64,000 nt of DNA from Anaerolineales bacterium (GTDB lineage Bacteria; Chloroflexota; Anaerolineae; Anaerolineales; Villigracilaceae), in assembly GCA_016934715.1 (NCBI GenBank), contig JAFGSI010000067.1, forward strand, positions 29,584 through 93,583, in the 5' to 3' direction. This document shows, piece by piece, positions 16,610-25,100 of this stretch; position 1 is the first letter of the stretch; every line of letters starts with the position of its first letter. The position numbers were made by a program, and so were the translations under genes. Below the pieces are notes generated by a model. The model was not told where the DNA came from, did not search any database, and saw nothing but the letters and a program-made list of their open reading frames with translations.

Positions 16610-17806
16610 ATGCCGACTCACTCGCCTTTCATCAGGCCCTGCTACGACTCGACCGGCTTTGCCTCACTTCCTGGCCGTCTCACCGACCTGCTGACCTGCG
16701 GTCGCTATGATACCGTGGTCCTGTTCCTGGTCGACGGATTCGGGTGGCGCTTCTTCGAGCAGTTCCAGGACGGGCCCTTTCTGAGGCCGATCAGCCAGCT
16801 GGCGGATTTCCAGGTGGAGAAGCTGACCTCCCAGTTCCCTTCGACGACCTCGGCTCACCTCACCACCCTGCACACCGGGCAGACGGTCGGGGAGCATGGT
16901 TTGTTCGAGTGGTATCTGTACGAGCCGGACCTGGACGCGGTCATCGCCCCGCTGCTGTTCTCCCTGGCCGGGACGGCCGAGCGCGAGACGCTCTGGTCGG
17001 CCGGCGTCGATCCTGCACGCATCTACCCCGCCCGAACGATCTACCCGGACCTGTCCGGGCGCGGCGTGACGGCGACCATCTTCCAGCCCCGCGAGTACAC
17101 CCCTTCGACCTATTCGAACGCCATATACCGGGGTGCGGCGGTGCGCGGCTACAAGGGCCTGCCCGAGGCGCTGGTTAACCTGGCCGGGGCCCTGGGACGC
17201 CCGGCCTCCCCGGCCTACTTCGTTTTCTACTACGACCGGATCGACGGCACCAGTCATGAGTATGGCCCGACCGCCTCGCAGACGGAGGCCGAGATTCTGA
17301 ACTTCCTGCTGGCCATGGAACACATCTTCCTGCGGAACGTCTGCCCGGCCGGCCGGACCCTGTTCCTGTTCTGTGCTGACCACGGCCAGGTGGAGACCGA
17401 CCCGGAGACGGCCATCTACATCAATCGCGATCCGCGCTTTGCCGGGGTCGAGAAGTTCCTGCGGACGGACCGGGCCGGGGCGCCGCTGGTGCCCGCCGGC
17501 GCCTGCCGCGATTTCTTCCTCTATATCAAGGATGGCCTGGTCGAGGAGGCCCGCGACTTCCTCGCCACCCGGCTTACGGGCCGGGCGGAGGTGCGCGCGG
17601 TGGCGCAGATGACAGCCGAAGGCTGGTTCGGTCCGCGGGTCTCGGATCGCTTCCGGGCGCGTGCCGGGGACCTGGTGATCCTGCCCTACCGCGGCGAGTC
17701 GGTCTGGTGGTACGAGCAGGAGAAATTCATCCAGCGTAACTACGGCCACCACGGCGGCCTGACCCCCCAGGAGATGGAGATTCCGCTGCTCCAGTGGGAG
17801 GTCTGA
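16610..17806 (+). CDS. Type I phosphodiesterase / nucleotide pyrophosphatase-like protein
   Basis: Alkaline-phosphatase superfamily protein of about 398 residues. The metal and nucleophile sites appear as LFLVDGFGW (Asp, about 42), SQFPSTTSAHLTTLHTG (Thr nucleophile, about 80), YYDRIDGTSHEYGP (Asp and His, about 208) and CADHGQVET (Asp-His, about 261), with a late GHHGG. Such enzymes hydrolyse phosphodiesters, pyrophosphates or phosphonates. No signal peptide is clear. ATG 16610 has only a weak ribosome site; an upstream GTG at 16562 would add 16 residues. A convergent gene follows across a hairpin. Confidence 0.78.
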   Translation: MPTHSPFIRPCYDSTGFASLPGRLTDLLTCGRYDTVVLFLVDGFGWRFFEQFQDGPFLRPISQLADFQVEKLTSQFPSTTSAHLTTLHTGQTVGEHGLFEWYLYEPDLDAVIAPLLFSLAGTAERETLWSAGVDPARIYPARTIYPDLSGRGVTATIFQPREYTPSTYSNAIYRGAAVRGYKGLPEALVNLAGALGRPASPAYFVFYYDRIDGTSHEYGPTASQTEAEILNFLLAMEHIFLRNVCPAGRTLFLFCADHGQVETDPETAIYINRDPRFAGVEKFLRTDRAGAPLVPAGACRDFFLYIKDGLVEEARDFLATRLTGRAEVRAVAQMTAEGWFGPRVSDRFRARAGDLVILPYRGESVWWYEQEKFIQRNYGHHGGLTPQEMEIPLLQWEV

Positions 17807-17813
17807 TGCGAAA

Positions 17814-17842
17814 GGTCCCGTCCCCTGCATGGGGACGGGACC
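17814..17842. terminator. Perfect hairpin between convergent genes
   Basis: Twelve-base-pair perfect stem GGTCCCGTCCCC with loop TGCAT, between the rightward phosphodiesterase and the leftward anti-sigma-like gene. Upstream AAA gives a short U-run on the minus strand; no T-run follows on the plus strand. Confidence 0.6.
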
Positions 17843-17862
17843 CTGGGTTCCGATCTTGATTG

Positions 17863-18567
17863 TCAGGGTGCAGGGATGGATTCAGCGATCCTGATCAGCG
17901 TTTCCGCCTCCAGGGTGATGGAAGACAGCATGTAGACCTGCTCGTCGATTTTCCAGATCAGGGTGATCGCCAGGTTTTCATCCCATGTTTGTTCATCTGC
18001 GTTCCAGCCGCCGCGCGTCAGGGCGGCAGGTTGGCTGTTGACGGTCACCTCTTGCGTGCTCCCCGGCGCGACAACCCAGGGGGCTTCCTCCTGCACGACG
18101 GTCAGGTCGAACCCCGTTCTGGCCGATGGGTTTCTCCAGCTGATCGTTACCGGGGTGAAGCCGTCCTGGAAAGGTGTAACGGAGACCTGGTCGCAGGGAA
18201 TCATCCCTTCCGGCACCCAACCTGGCAGGCCCAATGGGAAGGGCTGGCCGAGGCGAACCTCGTCCAGCGAGAGGGTCTGGCTGGGGATGATTTCCACCGG
18301 CCCGCCGCCGGGATACTGATCGGTTTCTTCAAAAGGGAGCCCGCCGATCTCCCGCACCAGGGCGGCCAGGTAGGCACGTGCCGCAGGGGAAGCGGCGAGT
18401 GTCAAGCCCAGGGCGAAAATCAAGGCAGCCAGGCCCACCGCCAGCCGGTGCAGAAGCCTGCTGCCGGGGGCGTCTGCAACTGACGGGTTGATCTTTTCGT
18501 ACAGTGCCCGGGTGAACTCTCCAGGCGGTGCTTGCCGGAAACGGATCAGGAATTCTTCGTCATTCAT
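17863..18567 (-). CDS. Membrane-anchored DUF4367-like protein, putative anti-sigma partner
   Basis: A 234-residue protein: a short cytoplasmic N-terminus (MNDEEFLIRFRQAPPGEFTR), one transmembrane helix (LLHRLAVGLAALIFALGLTL, about 47-66) and an extracytoplasmic beta-rich domain with PFPLGLPGWVPEGM, a pattern seen in DUF4367 domains. ATG 18567 lies inside the last codons of the sigma-factor gene, giving an eight-base overlap and tight coupling. Position and topology make an anti-sigma or envelope-stress sensing role likely, though no zinc anti-sigma motif is present. The frame extends upstream to 18606 but that part overlaps the sigma gene. Confidence 0.65.
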   Translation of the reverse strand: MNDEEFLIRFRQAPPGEFTRALYEKINPSVADAPGSRLLHRLAVGLAALIFALGLTLAASPAARAYLAALVREIGGLPFEETDQYPGGGPVEIIPSQTLSLDEVRLGQPFPLGLPGWVPEGMIPCDQVSVTPFQDGFTPVTISWRNPSARTGFDLTVVQEEAPWVVAPGSTQEVTVNSQPAALTRGGWNADEQTWDENLAITLIWKIDEQVYMLSSITLEAETLIRIAESIPAP

Positions 18568-19099
18568 CCTCGGCCTCCCATGTGGAACGCAGGTGTTGGG
18601 CGACACGATGCAGGATCGTGCCCACGTTGGATTCGCTCAGCCCGGAAAGCCGCGCAATGGCGCGGTTGGTCAACCCGGCACCGTAGTGCAGTGCCACCAG
18701 TTCTCTTTCTCGAATGGGCAGCCGGGCGAGCAGCGCTTGCAGGCGGGCGAAATCAGCCTTCCTCTGGACCAGACCCTCCAGGCTCTCCTCGCCGGGATCG
18801 GTCGTGACCGCCTCCAGCGGTACCTCGACACGCCGCCGGCGGTAATGATCGCCTGCCACCCGCCGGGCGATGGTGAACAGCCAGGTCGAAAAGGCGGCCA
18901 GGTCGCGGCGGTAGCGCTGGCGGTTGCGCCAGGCCTTCTCGAAGGTGGCTGCCGTCAGGTCTTCGGCCTGGGGGCCGGCCCCGACCCGATAACGAAAATA
19001 GTTGTAGACGCGCGGCAGTTCCTGCAAGTAAATAGCCTCCCAGTCGATCTTGTCCATGCGGTCCTGTGCCCTCTGCAGGGTGCCTGTTTGTGTGTTCAT
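18560..19099 (-). CDS. ECF-type sigma-70 family RNA polymerase sigma factor
   Basis: A 179-residue two-domain sigma factor. Region 2 spans YNYFRYRVGAGPQAEDLTAATFEKAW and STWLFTIARRVAGDHYRRRR (only parts quoted), where it binds core polymerase and the -10 element. Region 4 is the helix-turn-helix NRAIARLSGLSESNVGTILH near the C-terminus for -35 recognition. ATG 19099 is preferred to TTG 19105 because a TATAAT at 19109-19114 would place transcription start almost on the codon. It overlaps its putative membrane partner downstream. Confidence 0.9.
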   Translation of the reverse strand: MNTQTGTLQRAQDRMDKIDWEAIYLQELPRVYNYFRYRVGAGPQAEDLTAATFEKAWRNRQRYRRDLAAFSTWLFTIARRVAGDHYRRRRVEVPLEAVTTDPGEESLEGLVQRKADFARLQALLARLPIRERELVALHYGAGLTNRAIARLSGLSESNVGTILHRVAQHLRSTWEAEDE

Positions 19100-19108
19100 C
19101 GTCAATAC

Positions 19109-19114
19109 ATTATA
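19109..19114 (-). promoter_or_regulatory. TATAAT -10 box giving a near-leaderless sigma-factor mRNA
   Basis: A perfect TATAAT lies nine bases upstream of ATG 19099. With a normal six to eight base spacing the transcript would start zero to three bases before the codon, and no ribosome-binding site exists. The -35 region (GTGATA at 17 bases) is weak. Confidence 0.5.
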
Positions 19115-19222
19115 CGCAGTGAAAATGAAAGTATCACACCGAATAAACTGGTGTAAAATGGATCTGTTCTACTGCCACCGTCGCGGCGCGGCGGTAACCA
19201 TACCCTCAAGAGGAGATCCCCC

Positions 19223-19651
19223 ATGTACCATACCATCATCATCGTTGGCAATCTCGGCCGTGACCCCGAGATGCGGTATACACCCTCCGGCCAGGCCGTG
19301 ACCTCGTTCTCGGTGGCCACCAACCGGCAGTACACCAACAACAACGGCGAAACCATCAAAGAGACCACCTGGTTCCGTATTTCGGCCTGGGGCAAACAGG
19401 CCGAAACCTGCAATCAATACCTGAAGAAAGGCTCGAAAGTGCTGGTTGAAGGCCGCCTGACGTCTGATTCCGCCACCGGCGGACCACGCCTGTGGACCGG
19501 CCAGGACGGCCAGGCGCGCGCCTCTTATGAGGTCAATGCCCAGACTGTGCGCTTCCTGTCATCGCGCGGTGAAGTCGAATCCGGCGGCGGCGGGACGGCT
19601 CCGGGCGATGATTTCCCGCCCGGCAGTGACGACGAGAACATCCCCTTCTAG
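19223..19651 (+). CDS. ssb: Single-stranded DNA-binding protein
   Basis: Cytoplasmic OB-fold protein of 142 residues that coats single-stranded DNA in replication and repair. It starts MYHTIIIVGNLGRDPEMRYT, has TSFSVATNR and ETTWFRISAWGKQAE, and ends in the acidic tip DDENIPF that recruits partner proteins. AGAGGAG precedes the ATG. It leads a compact operon with a DUF3467 gene, a translin homologue and a membrane protein, an association suggesting nucleic-acid metabolism for those genes. Confidence 0.96.
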   Translation: MYHTIIIVGNLGRDPEMRYTPSGQAVTSFSVATNRQYTNNNGETIKETTWFRISAWGKQAETCNQYLKKGSKVLVEGRLTSDSATGGPRLWTGQDGQARASYEVNAQTVRFLSSRGEVESGGGGTAPGDDFPPGSDDENIPF

Positions 19652-19669
19652 CCCGAAAGTGAGCTTCTC

Positions 19670-20011
19670 ATGACCCTGCCTCCTCCCCGCCAGGCGAAAC
19701 CCGTCCAGCTCGAGGTCTCGCCGGATCTGCTGCCGGTGTATGCCAACCTGGCGCGCATCGCCCACGGCTCGACGGAATTCGTGCTCGATTTTGCCCGCTT
19801 CCTGCCCGGCGACAGGCAGGCACAGGTCGGGGCGCGCGTGATCATGTCCCCGCTGGCGGCCAAGTTGCTGCTCCAGGCCCTGACCGAGAACATGGCCCGC
19901 TACGAGAACACCTTTGGGGCGGTCAACGTGCCCAGCAGTTCGACCCTGGCCGACCATCTTTTCAAACCGCTGAATCCCCCGGAAGGACCGCCGGAGAAGG
20001 ACAAAGAATAA
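19670..20011 (+). CDS. DUF3467 protein
   Basis: A 113-residue protein of the DUF3467 family. The family pattern is visible: LPVYANLARIAHGSTEFVLD, FARFLPG and VIMSPLAAKLLLQALTENMA. Members are small, widespread in bacteria and archaea, and of unknown function. The C-terminus is a proline- and charge-rich tail. It lies 18 bases after ssb and six bases before the translin-like gene. Confidence 0.85.
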   Translation: MTLPPPRQAKPVQLEVSPDLLPVYANLARIAHGSTEFVLDFARFLPGDRQAQVGARVIMSPLAAKLLLQALTENMARYENTFGAVNVPSSSTLADHLFKPLNPPEGPPEKDKE

Positions 20012-20017
20012 TCGCGC

Positions 20018-20698
20018 ATGCATAAACTCGAAACGATCGCTGACCAGATCCGCCAGACCTTCGAAGCCCAGACCGCCGCCCGTGACAAGGCCCTGGCTCA
20101 GGCGCGCCTGTTGACCCGTTCGTGCGCCCTCTCGATCCGGGCCGTCCACCGTGAGGAACACGACGTGATGGATGGACACCTCGCCGAGGCAGGCCGGCTG
20201 GCCGCGGCCCTGCATCAGGACCTGCGGGATTTTCCCGATCTGTACAACGCCGGTTACACCCAGGATGCGCTCAAGGAGTACGCCGAAGCCAACATCACCT
20301 GCGCCCTGATCCGGCACCAGCCGCTGCCCACGCCGGAGGAACTCGGTGTCCTGCCGCCAACCTACCTGAACGGGCTGGCCGAGGTGGTCGGAGAACTGCG
20401 CCGCCGCATTCTCGACATCCTGCGCCACGGCTACTCCGAGGAGGCCGAAGGCCTGCTTGGTCACATGGACGACATCTATTCCATCCTGGTGACGATGGAT
20501 TTCCCCGATGCCATCACCAACGGCCTGCGCCGCCAGACTGACGTGGCCCGCAGCATCATCGAACGGACGCGCGGCGATGTGACCTTCAGCCTGCGCGGCG
20601 AGCACCTCGAGCGCTCGATCAAGCAGTTGAGCGAGCAGCTTCCCGGGTCCGGACCGCTGCCTGGGGGACGCAGTCCGATCGGCAGCCAGGAGGAGTGA
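20018..20698 (+). CDS. Translin-family protein
   Basis: A 226-residue all-helical protein resembling translin, the nucleic-acid-binding subunit of the eukaryotic C3PO RNase; homologues occur in archaea and a few bacterial lineages. Supporting segments are ALTRSCALSIRAVHREE-like LLTRSCALSIRAVHREE (about 29-45), DLYNAGYTQDALKEYAEANI (about 69), in which the acidic EYxEA motif is a family hallmark, and PTYLNGLAEVVGELRRRILD (about 109). TRAX-type catalytic Glu/Glu/Asp could not be confirmed. It overlaps no gene but sits six bases after DUF3467, and the next start is two bases after its stop. Confidence 0.82.
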   Translation: MHKLETIADQIRQTFEAQTAARDKALAQARLLTRSCALSIRAVHREEHDVMDGHLAEAGRLAAALHQDLRDFPDLYNAGYTQDALKEYAEANITCALIRHQPLPTPEELGVLPPTYLNGLAEVVGELRRRILDILRHGYSEEAEGLLGHMDDIYSILVTMDFPDAITNGLRRQTDVARSIIERTRGDVTFSLRGEHLERSIKQLSEQLPGSGPLPGGRSPIGSQEE

Positions 20699-20699
20699 A

Positions 20700-21344
20700 A
20701 TGCCCGGCGCGGGAGCCCGCTACCGCCTGATCCTGTATACCTACACGCTCAACCGCTGGTGGCGGGCGACGCTGGCGATCGGGATCGCCCTGCTGATCAT
20801 GACGGCCGGGCTGGGCGCCATCCCGCTGTATTTCCCGCAGTTCCCGGTCGTGTGGGTCGATGATTGGAAACTGTGGGTGACCGCCGCTGCCGGAGGCCTG
20901 GCCATCCTGATAACCATTCTGCTGGCCGCCATCCGCCGGTCGGCCTACCTGCGCCTGTTCCCCGACCACCTGCGCCTGGTGACTCCCTTCCTGCGCCTCA
21001 ACATCAGCTACCGCCGCCTGCGGCGTTCGTATACGACCACCCTGGGTCAGCTGTTCCCCCGTTTGAAGGGCTGGAAGCGCGAGTTCATCCGTCCGATGGC
21101 CACCCGCACGGTGGTGGTGCTTGACCTCACCGGGCTGCCACTCGGGCGTTTTTCCCTGGGCCTCTTCCTCTCGCCGTTCTTCTTCCCCGGCCGGACCGCG
21201 CAGCTGGCCTTGCTGGTCCCGGACTGGATGGCCTTCAGCACCGAGTTGGACAGCCTGCGCAGCGCCTGGCAGGGGCGTCGTCAGCGCCCGCCGGGGCAAC
21301 CCTCCGCCGCCGGGCTGTTCGGCAGCCTGGGCGGGAAGAAATAA
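20700..21344 (+). CDS. Hypothetical two-helix membrane protein
   Basis: A 214-residue protein with two N-terminal transmembrane helices (about 22-42, TLAIGIALLIMTAGLGAIPL; about 60-79, WVTAAAGGLAILITILLAAI) followed by a basic, beta-rich cytoplasmic domain (SYRRLRRSYTTTLGQLFPRL, then LDLTGLPLGRFSLGLFLSPF). The arrangement is like proteins with a membrane-anchored PH-like domain, but no family is certain. Final gene of the ssb operon. Confidence 0.7.
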   Translation: MPGAGARYRLILYTYTLNRWWRATLAIGIALLIMTAGLGAIPLYFPQFPVVWVDDWKLWVTAAAGGLAILITILLAAIRRSAYLRLFPDHLRLVTPFLRLNISYRRLRRSYTTTLGQLFPRLKGWKREFIRPMATRTVVVLDLTGLPLGRFSLGLFLSPFFFPGRTAQLALLVPDWMAFSTELDSLRSAWQGRRQRPPGQPSAAGLFGSLGGKK

Positions 21345-21527
21345 GTCCTTGTCGCCACTGTGGCGCAGGTGCCACCCGTTCCACGTTCCTTCTGCCCGGA
21401 ATGCGCGGAACAGCTCTTTGCCTGTTCGCGCACCGCCGGGCGCGGCGTCGAACCGGTCTGCCAGACCCCGCAGGAGGCCATGGAGCAGGTGCGGGACTTC
21501 CTGACAGAAGCGCGACCAACTTTGTGA
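21344..21527 (+). pseudogene. Zinc-ribbon protein gene split by a one-base frameshift
   Basis: Two frames together encode a typical small zinc-ribbon protein: PCRHCGA at about 21347-21367 in one frame, then PRSFCPECAEQLFACSRT in the next frame to the TGA at 21525-21527. Removing one G near 21368 would join them as CxxC...CxxC. No good start codon is visible upstream. It may be a true pseudogene or a sequencing/assembly error. Confidence 0.45.
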
Positions 21528-21560
21528 ATAAAGTCACGAGCAATTCATGACTTTATTCAC
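21524..21560. repeat. 13-bp perfect inverted repeat
   Basis: GTGAATAAAGTCA at 21524-21536 and its exact complement at 21548-21560 flank an 11-base AT-rich loop. The left arm overlaps the stop codon of the zinc-ribbon remnant. It is AT-rich compared with its surroundings and lacks a T-run, so an operator or the end of a small mobile unit is as likely as a terminator. Confidence 0.5.
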
Positions 21561-21651
21561 CTGTTGTTGAAAACCGAACGGGAATACCATCAGGGCGGAG
21601 ACGGGAATAGGACACCTCCAAATCTCATCACTGTCTCCTCCTTTGGCGAAC

Positions 21652-21686
21652 GCCTCCGCTGGCTCCCTCCAGCGGAGGCTGTTTTT
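21652..21686 (+). terminator. Rho-independent terminator
   Basis: Perfect 11-bp stem GCCTCCGCTGG / CCAGCGGAGGC with a six-base loop, followed by TGTTTTT (21680-21686). It is well placed to end the ssb-translin operon transcript. Confidence 0.8.
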
Positions 21687-21699
21687 AATTCCAGTCGGT

Positions 21700-21739
21700 G
21701 TGACTACTCCCCACGCTCTCGGGCGTGGGAAGTAATCAC
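21700..21739. repeat. Imperfect hairpin, possible IS200/IS605-type end
   Basis: CCCACGC (21710-21716) and GCGTGGG (21723-21729) form the core around a six-base loop, with a further partly paired GTGAcTACT / AGTaaTCAC outside. Subterminal hairpins of this kind mark IS200/IS605 element ends, but no transposase is nearby, so this is only a suggestion. Confidence 0.25.
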
Positions 21740-21772
21740 CGAAAAAGGGTCTTTTCTACAAGGAGGCCGTCG

Positions 21773-21943
21773 ATGAATCCAAAGGCATTGTCACGGTCCA
21801 AGCGCAAGTAGATCCTGGAGACAGCCGCCCGGCATGGGGCCTCGCGGGTGCGCATCTTCGGGCCGGTTGCGCCGTGCGCCGGCGAACGTCACTTGACGAT
21901 CCTTCTGTTGCTTGCCAGACATTTCGCCCACTGGGCCTGGTGA
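21773..21943 (+). pseudogene. Remnant of a MNT-type minimal nucleotidyltransferase gene
   Basis: ATG 21773 follows a strong AAGGAGG (five-base spacing). The frame reads MNPKALSRSKRK, then a TAG stop at codon 13 (21809-21811), then ILETAARHGASRVRIFGPVA. That second piece matches the start of MNT nucleotidyltransferases, the antitoxins of HEPN/MNT pairs, whose core is a GSxxxG-type motif; here GPVAP replaces GSVARG and the downstream catalytic Asp pair is missing. Homology is lost beyond about 21870. No HEPN gene was seen nearby. Confidence 0.5.
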
Positions 21944-22189
21944 CACGCTCCAACCTTGTTGCTGGCTGCCATTGGGCAGCGGACAGGTGCGGCTGCTCCG
22001 CGCATCCTGGGGCGGTTACCACGGAGTAGAATTCCCTGGGGGGAAGCGGCACAGGCGGGCATCGTTCCCACCAGGCAGGAACTGTCATTCCCCCCCGGTG
22101 TTATACCCACAAAGCGCCTCCAGGCCAGGCGGGCGTGAGGGCGTGTTTTGCTGCCGGGCTGGGCGGGGACAAGCGCAAGGAGTTGGGCC
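21944..22189. other. Intergenic stretch without a recognised gene
   Basis: With the pieces above, 21345-22189 is an 845-base patch lacking an intact gene. In this last part no frame looks coding. The minus strand has short purine-rich stretches reminiscent of the structured 5' part of group II introns, but no domain V or reverse transcriptase was seen, so no call is made. Confidence 0.3.
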
Positions 22190-25100
22190 ATGACCACCTG
22201 CCAGATGGGAGTCGATGTCGGGTCCACCACCGCCAAGGTGGTAATCTTGGATTCGCAGGGGGAAATGCTGTTTTCGGCCTACCGCCGTCACAACGCGAAG
22301 ACCCTGGCCACGCTGCAGGCCATCCTGCAGGAGGCGGCCCGGCCTCTGGGCGATCACCCCTTCGATTTTCGTATCACCGGGTCCGCCGGGCTGGGGATCA
22401 GCGAGAAGTTCGCCCTGCCGTTCATTCAGGAGGTGGTCGCCTCGGCCGAGGTGGTCAGCCAGCGCCATCCGCTTGTCCGTACCCTGATCGACATCGGCGG
22501 CGAGGACGCCAAGATGATCTTCTTCGACCCTGACGGCCGCCCGGACATCCGCATGAACGGTTCGTGTGCTGGCGGGACCGGGGCCTTCATCGATGAGATG
22601 GCCACCCTGCTCAATGTCTCGGTGGCCGAGCTGGATGGCCTGGCCGCCCGCAGCACCACGGTCTACCCGATGGCCTCACGCTGCGGGGTCTTCGCCAAGA
22701 CCGACCTGCAGAGCCTGCTCAGCCGGGAGGTCACAAAAGAGAACATTGCCGCCTCGGTCTTCCGGGCCGTCGTCCTGCAGACCCTGGCGACGCTGGCGCG
22801 CGGCTATGACCCGGTCGCGCGGGTGCTCTTCAGCGGCGGCCCGCTGACCTTCCTGCCTTCCCTGAAGAACGAGTTCATCCAGGTCCTGGGACTGGGCCCC
22901 GACCAGGTGCTGGAGGTCGCCAATGCCGAACTGTTGCCTGCCCTGGGGGCGGCGCTGGCCATTCGGGCCCCCGAGCCGGCCTGGACGATGCCGCGGCTGG
23001 TGGCGGCTCTTGAGGCTGGGCCGGAACAGCCTTCCGCCGCCCGGAACCGGCTTGCGCCGCTCTTTGCCGATGAGACCGAGCGCCGGGCCTGGACCGACCG
23101 CCGCACCGACCGGCGCATCGAGCGGGTTGCGCCCCGGCCGGAGGTGGCCTGCTTCCTGGGCGTGGACTCGGGCTCGACCACCACCAAGGTGATCCTGATC
23201 GACGAGCAGGGCCGGGTGGCTTTCGACCACTATGCCAACAACGCCGGCAATGCCATTGGGGCGGTGCGCGAGGGGTTGCGGCAGGCTCGCCAGCAATTCG
23301 GCACGTGCGGGCCGCGGGTCCTGCGCAGCGCGGTCACCGGCTACGGCGAGGACCTGATCCGGGCCGCCTTTGGCTTCGATGATGGCCTGGTCGAGACTCT
23401 GGCCCATTTCCGGGCGGCGCGCGCTTTCGACGAGAAGGTCACCTTCATTCTTGACATCGGTGGTCAGGACATGAAGGCCATCTTTGTCCAGGATGGCCGC
23501 ATCCGGAACATCGAGATCAACGAGGCCTGCTCGTCGGGCTGCGGCTCGTTCCTCCAGTCCTTCGCCCGCAACATGGGCTACGAGGTGGCCGACTTCGCCC
23601 GGATGGCCTGCCAGGCCGAAGCTCCCTGCGACCTGGGAACGCGCTGCACCGTGTTCATGAACTCGCGCGTCAAGCAGGCCCTGCGCGAAGGCGCCGGGAT
23701 CGACGAGATCTCCGCCGGGCTGGCCTACTCGGTGATCAAGAATGCCCTGCACAAGGTGCTCAAGGTGACCGATGTCAGCGTGCTGGGGGAGCACATTGTC
23801 GTCCAGGGGGGAACCTTTCGCAACCCGGCCATCCAGAAGGCCCTCGAGCATCTGCTCGGCCGGCAGGTCACCTGTCCCGACATGGCCGAACTGATGGGGG
23901 CCTATGGGGCGGCCCTGTCAGCCCGTGATGCCTGGCGGAGTAACGGCCACAGCGGGTCGAGTTTTGCCGGCCTCCAGGCACTGGACGAGGTCGGGACCTA
24001 CGTCAAGCGCGAGATCCGTTGCGGCGGCTGCCAGAACAGGTGTGCCGTGACCCGCCTGACCTTTCCCAACGGGAACGTCTTCTATTCGGGCAACCGCTGC
24101 GAGAACAAGTTCACCAACGGCGGCCGGGCCGAACGGCGGGGTGTCAGCCTGCCGGAAATAAAATACGACCTGCTCTTTGAACGCCCGATGGAGCCCAGTG
24201 GGACACCGCGCCTGACGATTGGCATTCCGCGCGTGCTCAACATGTTCGAGAACTTTCCCTTCTGGAACGCCCTGTTTGTCGAGTGCGGCCTGCAGGTGCG
24301 GCTCTCGGCGCCCTCGAGCAGCGAACTGTACAAGCAGGGCGCCGGCCACATCATGTCCGAGAACCTGTGCTTCCCGGGCAAGCTGGTCAGCGGGCACATC
24401 CTCGACCTGGTGGCAGCGGGCGTTGACCGCATCTTCTATCCGATGGTCTTCTACGAGCAGCGCGAATTCCATGACGCGGTCAACACCTACAATTGCCCGA
24501 TCGTCTCGGGTTACGCCGATGTGATCCGCAGTGCCATCGATCCCGAGCGCCGGCTGGGGGTCCCGTTCGACATGCCGCCGGTGACCTTCGCCGATCCACA
24601 GTTGCTGCGCAGGATCTGCGTCCGCTACCTGACCGGGCTGGGGGTCCCGGCCGGGACCGCGCGGCGAGCCTTCGAACGGGCGGTCGTCGCCCAGGCGGCC
24701 TACAAGGACCGGGTCCGGGAGCTGGGGGCCGGGATCCTGGAACAGGCCCGGGCGGAGGGGCGGCCGATCGTCCTGCTGCTGGGGCGCCCGTATCACATCG
24801 ATCCGCTGATCAACCACAAGATCCCCGACCTGCTGACCGGCTTCGGCGTCGACATCATCACCGAGGATGCTGTGCCGCTCGAACCCGGCCAGGCCCTTGC
24901 AAACCGCCACGTCATGACCCAGTGGGAATATGTCAATCGCTACTATCACGCCGCCCGCTGGGCCGGCAGCCAGCCCGAGGTCGAGGTGGTCCAGTTGAAC
25001 TCCTTCGGCTGCGGGCCAGATGCCTTCATCCTGGAGGAGGTCAATGCCATCCTGGGGGAGTATGCCAAGACCCCGACCGTGATCCGCATCGACGAGATCG

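Noticed and set aside
21889..22236. Minus-strand frame as a transposase or intron-encoded protein
   Set aside because: No reverse transcriptase, endonuclease or transposase motif is visible and codon use is shadow-like; a group II intron relic could not be supported.
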